DNA from: Deltaproteobacteria bacterium
Lineage (GTDB): Bacteria > Myxococcota_A > JAADFL01
NCBI GenBank assembly: GCA_013152945.1
Contig: JAADFL010000202.1
Coordinates: forward strand, 1-62,136
DNA: 62,136 bases
Direction: 5' to 3'
A model generated the notes under the pieces. The model saw only the letters and a program-made list of their open reading frames with translations, had not been told where the DNA came from and searched no databases. How positions within the stretch are numbered: position 1 is the first letter of the stretch; every line of letters begins with the position of its first letter. Shown piece by piece: positions 58,479 to 62,136 of this stretch. The position numbers and the translations under genes were made by a program.

Positions 58479-58853
58479 GGTGGGGAGGCTGCAGGGTCCA
58501 TAGCAGTTGCGCTTGAAGCACTTAGTAAAATCCAGGGGGTGATGGTATATAGATGGGAATTATTGGAGGAGATGAAGAAGGCCGTCAAAACCGTAGAAGT
58601 TGGAGATGCCACAAGCTTAAAGGAGGCAATATGGCAGGTAAGGAATCGCACTCGCCAGATAGGTCGTCGATTATCTCGATGTACGCTAGGAACAACGTTA
58701 TTGGTTAAAGGCTTAGAATTTGATCACGCCATAGTACTTGATGGCGATTCAATGGATGTGAAAAATTCATATGTCGCTATTACAAAGGGAGCAAAAATGT
58801 TAACAATAGTTTCAGAATCAGGAAAGATTAGGCCTGTAAAAAGTAATATTTGA
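58464..58853 (+). pseudogene. C-terminal remnant of a UvrD-type DNA helicase
   Basis: The frame starts with the repeat-derived GTG-AAA-ATC-AAC-CTG and continues 129 codons. RNRTRQIGRRLSRC, GTTLLVKGLEFDHAIVLDGD and NSYVAITKGAKMLTIVS are motifs V and VI of UvrD/Rep-type helicases, with Lys in place of the catalytic Arg of YVALTRA. Walker A, motifs Ia-IV and several hundred residues are absent, so no helicase activity is possible. The truncation point coincides with the repeat. The end overlaps the next gene (TGATG). Confidence 0.8.
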
Positions 58854-59767
58854 TGGTTTGGAAAAGCTGGGAACTGGCTATGGATGATAAAATATTTTTA
58901 TTACGTCCCCTTGAAAGAAGAGTTGAAATAGTCGTAAAGAATTACTTGAGATGCGCACAAGAAACGGTAAAGGAAATGACTACTAATTATCACAGGATAA
59001 AAAAATATGAGATGATAGAAGAACTCATACATGAAGGTATATTTTATGATTTTATGCCCTATGACATTGAAAAACTAAGCCCACTATGGTTCTCGACAAT
59101 TAACGAAATAAATTATGAGTTGTCTGAATTAATTAATAAAATATTAATTTGCAATTATAAGTCTTCTTACGACAGCTTGAGAAGGATTCTAGAACTAGCT
59201 ATTATTACATTGTATTTTCTAAACTTAGAGAACGATAAAACAAAAGTGATAAATTGGTTGAAATCAAGGGAGAATACACCTCGTTTTTCTGATATGTTAA
59301 GAAAACTTGTTTCTATTAGTTTTTTTAAAGAAATCAATGATCAAATCGGACTAGAAGGCAAGATAAAAAAACTTTATTGGAGCTTATCTGACATAGTTCA
59401 TACCAAAGGAGAAGAATACTATATTGATAAGTTGCAAAAAACGCGATTGATTGTAAGTATGCTTAGGTTACCAGAATTGAACAAAGAAATACTATTTCGG
59501 ACGTTAGATAAATATATTGAATTGATAGAGATTATATTCTTACTATTTGCCGTTAATCAACCTGTCTTATTGGTAGGTTTGCCATTAGAAAAGAAATTCA
59601 TGGCAGAAGAATTACCATTGTGCGGCTATCTTATGGAATATCAAGCGGAAAGGTTATGGGAGATAATACCAGATGAATACCATAAGATTCTAAAAGAAAT
59701 CATAAAAGATGATAAAGGGGTTCAGTCAATGGTGGAATGGGTCAATAGTAGAGAAGATATAATCTAG
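58853..59767 (+). CDS. AT-rich orphan protein of unknown function
   Basis: 304 residues from the ATG at 58853 (TGATG overlap with the helicase scrap); Met at 58880 is an alternative. Mostly helical, rich in Lys, Ile and Leu, no signal peptide. Phrases such as YDSLRRILELAIITLYFLN and LYWSLSDIVHTKGEEYY resemble helical accessory proteins of abortive-infection type, but no HEPN R(x4-6)H or other catalytic motif is visible. Base composition is far lower in G+C than every neighbour, and the gene has codons such as ATA and TTA rarely used nearby, so recent transfer is likely. Confidence 0.65.
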   Translation: MVWKSWELAMDDKIFLLRPLERRVEIVVKNYLRCAQETVKEMTTNYHRIKKYEMIEELIHEGIFYDFMPYDIEKLSPLWFSTINEINYELSELINKILICNYKSSYDSLRRILELAIITLYFLNLENDKTKVINWLKSRENTPRFSDMLRKLVSISFFKEINDQIGLEGKIKKLYWSLSDIVHTKGEEYYIDKLQKTRLIVSMLRLPELNKEILFRTLDKYIELIEIIFLLFAVNQPVLLVGLPLEKKFMAEELPLCGYLMEYQAERLWEIIPDEYHKILKEIIKDDKGVQSMVEWVNSREDII

Positions 59768-60222
59768 CGAAAATGTGATAAAAATAGCTAAATAGTTAAC
59801 TCACTTTGTTTTGAGTCAATTGGAACGTGACTTCATTTGATTCCATTATAAGAGCCGGATGGAGCCTTTAATGACGAAACGCAAGAAGATGAGAAGGTAT
59901 TGGGAGCGGCGTACATCAAACGCCGAGTAGAAGGCGGAAAATTTTTACCGAAACATCAAGGATAAGGAGTATACTATTAAAAAGTTCTAGACATGGTTGC
60001 CAGCCTTCGATGTATGGCTCTAACAGGGTTGTTTGTCGCCCTAAGACCCTTTTGTCATCTTTTCTGACAGTGTGGGGTAAGGTAGTTACTAATTGATAAA
60101 TATAGATACACGGAATTGTCGTAATTATGCCCGGTCGTAGGGGCGGTTCGCGAAACGCCCCAAAGTGATTATCTCCTCCCACAGGTCTTGGACCGCCAGG
60201 GGCCGGTAACTACCTGACACCA
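59768..60222. other. 455-bp gap without a gene
   Basis: Between the AT-rich orphan and the HsdS remnant. It has a 17-codon frame near 59872 with no support, and the GTAGGGGCGG palindrome at 60137-60161. It looks like decayed DNA. Confidence 0.6.
60137..60161. repeat. Dispersed GTAGGGGCGG palindrome
   Basis: GTAGGGGCGGTTCGCGAAACGCCCC folds as GGGGCG/CGCCCC around the self-complementary TTCGCGAA. Its first ten bases are the same GTAGGGGCGG that leads the array at 16185. Only the inner bases differ (TTCGCGAA here, ATTTGATAT there). Confidence 0.85.
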
Positions 60223-60477
60223 ATGATCAATTTGAATACGTTTAAGGCATGCCATGTTCCATGTCTCCATCCAAGAGCATGGGCTTGCCCGTATATGTTC
60301 CCTCCTCCCCATCTCTCCTCCTCCGGCCCCCTCCTACCCCTTGATGCTGAGGCTTACAAAATTGATGCCCTTGCTCGCAAGATCCAGGAGCCGATAAATA
60401 CGCTCGGCGAATACTGTACGGCCTTGATTTCTGCTGCTGTAAAAGGGAAGATTGATGTGCGGGGAGAGACGACATGA
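60223..60477 (+). pseudogene. C-terminal remnant of type I restriction HsdS subunit
   Basis: From ~60346 the frame reads YKIDALARKIQEPINTLGEY and CTALISAAVKGKIDVR, the near-invariant end of type I specificity subunits (coiled coil plus ALISAAVTGKIDVR). The two target-recognition domains are missing; the preceding ~40 codons are Pro/Ser-rich and foreign. Its stop overlaps the ImmA start (ATGA), a normal arrangement where HsdS was followed by this toxin-antitoxin pair. Confidence 0.8.
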
Positions 60478-61622
60478 TACGAGTGGAGGTCAAGCCAGAG
60501 TTGCTCCGTTGGGCTCTTGACCGAGCAGGTCGGAGCATAGAAAGCCTGCGCAATAAGTTTCCCAAAATCGAGCAGTGGATACGCGGCGAGGTTAAACCAA
60601 CGCTCAAACAACTTGAAAAATTCGCAAAGACTGTGTGTGTGCCCATGGGTTACCTATTTTTACCCAGTCCACCAGAGGAACGAATCCCGATTCCTGATCT
60701 ACGTACACTACCTAACCAGGGAATCAGCAGACCGAGTCCTGATCTCTTGGATACGATTTATGCAATGCAACGGCGGCAGGCATGGCTTCGCGAGGAGTTG
60801 CTCGAATGCGAAGCTGAACCTTTGTATTTCGCTGGAAGTGCTCGTTTGACGGATGACCCGGAAGCGGTGGGAAAAGAAATGCGACGCATTGTCGGCCTGG
60901 ACCAAGGTTGGGCCATGAATGTCAGAACATGGACAGACGCAGTCGGTGAACTTCGGCGGGCCATCGAAAAGCTTGGTGTCATGGCGATCATTAATGGAGT
61001 AGTGGGCAACAACACGCGTCGGAAATTGAACGTTGAGGAGTTTCGTGGGTTTGCCCTTAGCGACGAGTACGCGCCCCTCGTTTTTGTCAATGGGGCCGAT
61101 GCGAAATCTGCACAAATGTTCACGCTGGCACATGAGCTGGCGCACATATGGCTGGGGGAAAGCGCGTTAACGGATACCGGCTTGGTTTCTCGACCATCGC
61201 AGGACATCGAAAAGTGGTGCGACCGTGCGGCAGCAGAATTCCTTGTTCCGGCGCAGGAGTTGAAAGTATGCTGGCGGAATTTCAGGCGCGAAGGAGCGCC
61301 ATTCGAAGCTATCGCACGGCATTTCAAAGTCAGCCCCATTGTAATCGGCCGCCGGGCAATGAACCTACGGCTCGTAGATAGGGAGGCATTTTTCGCATTC
61401 TACAAAGAGTACATGGAAAGAGAGCGAACGAGGCGTCCATATACAGGGGGAGGCGACTATTACAACAACCAAAATACAAGAGTTGGCGAGTTTTTCGCTG
61501 TATACGTTATCGGTGCCGCTATGGAAGGCCGCTTAAGCTTCAAGGAAGCCTACGATCTTACCGGGCTACGTGGAGGAACATTCCAAGAGTATACCCAACG
61601 CCTGGGGTTTGACCTGCCATGA
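60474..61622 (+). CDS. HTH plus ImmA/IrrE metallopeptidase
   Basis: 382 residues. The N-terminus (LLRWALDRAGRSIESLRNKF, then WIRGEVKPTLKQLEKFAKTV) is an XRE-like helix-turn-helix; PMGYLFLPSPPEERIPIPDL is a typical linker. The zinc site HELAH is at residues 220-224 within FTLAHELAHIWLGES, with a third ligand expected near CDRAAAEFLVPAQEL. The C-terminal ~60 residues are the usual family end. Members cleave repressors or act as antitoxins beside a DUF4411 PIN-like protein, whose broken remnant follows with an ATGA overlap. The metallopeptidase itself appears intact. Confidence 0.93.
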   Translation: MIRVEVKPELLRWALDRAGRSIESLRNKFPKIEQWIRGEVKPTLKQLEKFAKTVCVPMGYLFLPSPPEERIPIPDLRTLPNQGISRPSPDLLDTIYAMQRRQAWLREELLECEAEPLYFAGSARLTDDPEAVGKEMRRIVGLDQGWAMNVRTWTDAVGELRRAIEKLGVMAIINGVVGNNTRRKLNVEEFRGFALSDEYAPLVFVNGADAKSAQMFTLAHELAHIWLGESALTDTGLVSRPSQDIEKWCDRAAAEFLVPAQELKVCWRNFRREGAPFEAIARHFKVSPIVIGRRAMNLRLVDREAFFAFYKEYMERERTRRPYTGGGDYYNNQNTRVGEFFAVYVIGAAMEGRLSFKEAYDLTGLRGGTFQEYTQRLGFDLP

Positions 61623-61806
61623 GCACACGAAGCACCTCTATGTGGTGGACTCGGATGTCCTAATCGCGGCGAAGAATGCGTATTATGCCTTTGAAATATG
61701 CCCTGGCTTCTGGAAGGGTTTGATCTACGGGTCCGAAGGGGACGGAGGCAGGTACCCTATTGATAATACCGGCAATTTGAGCCGCGAGTGTAAGCCGAAG
61801 GGATAG
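61619..61806 (+). pseudogene. Frameshifted and truncated DUF4411 (PIN-like) gene
   Basis: HLYVVDSDVLIAAKNAYYAF and EICPGFWKGLI match the first ~35 residues of DUF4411 proteins, with the first acidic pair of the PIN fold. The natural start, the ATG at 61619 (overlapping the ImmA stop), is in a different frame and stops after 14 codons; the DUF4411 frame lacks a start there, so a one-base change lies between 61619 and ~61640. Homology ends after GLIYG; the remaining ~20 codons are unrelated. The usual full protein is ~150-170 residues, so it is inactive. Confidence 0.8.
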
Positions 61807-61966
61807 GCGAAAAGCGATAAGGTGGTAGTTCGTAGCTGGTAGCTGAAATCCCGAATCCCAAATCCAATTTAGTACGGAAATCCAACATGTGGATTGTTTT
61901 GTTTTATTTGGATTGAGCATGGTGCGAGTGACCAATGTTTGTATGTTAATGGAATTTTTGCTGATG

Positions 61967-62017
61967 GGAAACTTCCTGAAATGACTACACGTTTTTGATG
62001 CCCTGAAAATCAACCTG
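61967..62017 (+). repeat. Dispersed 'KINL' repeat, copy B
   Basis: Direct repeat of copy A at 58428: GGAAACTTCCTGAAATGACT, ACGTTTTTGAT and TGAAAATCAACCTG are all identical. Here the start position reads CTG. After CCTG the sequence departs into a G/C-rich coding-like stretch. Confidence 0.9.
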
Positions 62018-62136
62018 AGGCCGGGCCGGGCCGAGGCCGAGGCCGAGCTCTGGCAGGCGCTGCACCTCATCGATTACCATGCCGGAGGTCTTGGCCTGGC
62101 CAAGAAAGCCGCGAGGGTCTGCAGCAGCAGCAGCGC
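62003..62136 (+). other. Open frame from repeat B to window edge
   Basis: From CTG-AAA-ATC-AAC-CTG the frame stays open to the last base (44 codons): an Ala/Glu-rich start (GRAEAEAELWQALHLIDYHA) then GGLGLAKKAARVC, ending in a serine (AGC) run. It reads like protein but no family is recognised. It may be the 5' end of a gene fused to the repeat or a fragment. Confidence 0.3.

Larger units (their letters stand above)
61807..62136. other. 330 bp at the right edge: no intact gene
   Basis: Contains short low-complexity DNA (gtagctggtagctgaaatcc; cccgaatcccaaatccaa), repeat copy B, and an open frame running off the edge. No terminator or RNA recognised. Confidence 0.5.

Noticed and set aside
58853-59767. 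HEPN ribonuclease assignment for the AT-rich orphan
   Set aside because: Helical composition fits, but no R(x4-6)H motif was found, so no function is claimed.
59916-60182. 88-codon minus-strand frame
   Set aside because: Its N-terminus is the translation of the GTAGGGGCGG palindrome; no ribosome site or family.
1-62136. tRNA, rRNA, riboswitch
   Set aside because: No cloverleaf, rRNA signature or recognisable riboswitch core was found by eye in the intergenic spaces; short intergenic RNAs cannot be excluded without a covariance search.

Overview
The window reads as a chromosome segment of a Gram-negative, deltaproteobacterium/Myxococcota-like bacterium. Support for this: lipid A and inner-core LPS genes, many lipoproteins, a sigma-54 activator, a eukaryote-type Ser/Thr kinase, a DUF4388-DnaJ-TPR protein, a MYXO-CTERM-like tail on a 3,197-residue cysteine-rich exported protein, and exported proteins carrying long Asp-Thr or Asp-Ala linkers. 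The lineage is an inference from this gene content; no rRNA, tRNA or CRISPR array was found.

Layout. 1-486: end of a knottin-like cysteine-rich protein. 707-7195 (minus): DUF4388/DnaJ/TPR protein, HEAT-like acidic protein, TPR lipoprotein, P-loop protein and NtrC-type regulator. 7339-16077 (minus): NBR1-Ig/beta-helix exported protein, B12-type radical SAM enzyme, lipase, RHH/zinc protein, MutS2 and a Cys-rich lipoprotein. 16185-16418: eleven-copy array of a 21-bp palindromic repeat just upstream of a GH16 glucanase lipoprotein. 18026-27616: the giant cysteine-rich protein. 27885-35213: TPR protein, UspA plus NhaD/CitMHS-type transporter, response regulator plus hybrid histidine kinase.

35327-43188 (plus) is a compact envelope operon: DUF374 acyltransferase, LpxK, LpxL-type acyltransferase, HldE split into two genes, WaaE-like GT2, a Trm112-like zinc protein with a histone-H1-like tail, a heptosyltransferase and a GT4 enzyme that appears to start at a non-canonical AUA codon. 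Together they would acylate and phosphorylate lipid A, make ADP-heptose and build the inner core. 43401-48202: two YbjQ proteins, a zinc-ribbon Ser/Thr kinase, a DUF218 protein and a degenerate receiver protein. 48302-53559 (minus): sugar operon (BadF-type kinase, PPi-type phosphofructokinase, GH35 enzyme, conserved unknown). 53685-58277: Tat-dependent AmrS-type radical SAM enzyme, divergent M23 protein, second Asp-linker lipoprotein.

The right end (58428-62136) is a decayed accessory island: C-terminal scrap of a UvrD-type helicase, an AT-rich orphan gene, the last ~45 codons of a type I restriction HsdS subunit, an intact HTH-ImmA/IrrE gene and a frameshifted, truncated DUF4411 toxin-like gene. 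It is bracketed by two copies of a ~51-bp repeat that ends in a start codon plus Lys-Ile-Asn-Leu; a third partial copy lies at 17929. This repeat, the palindrome array and the AUA-start glycosyltransferase are the most unusual signals here.
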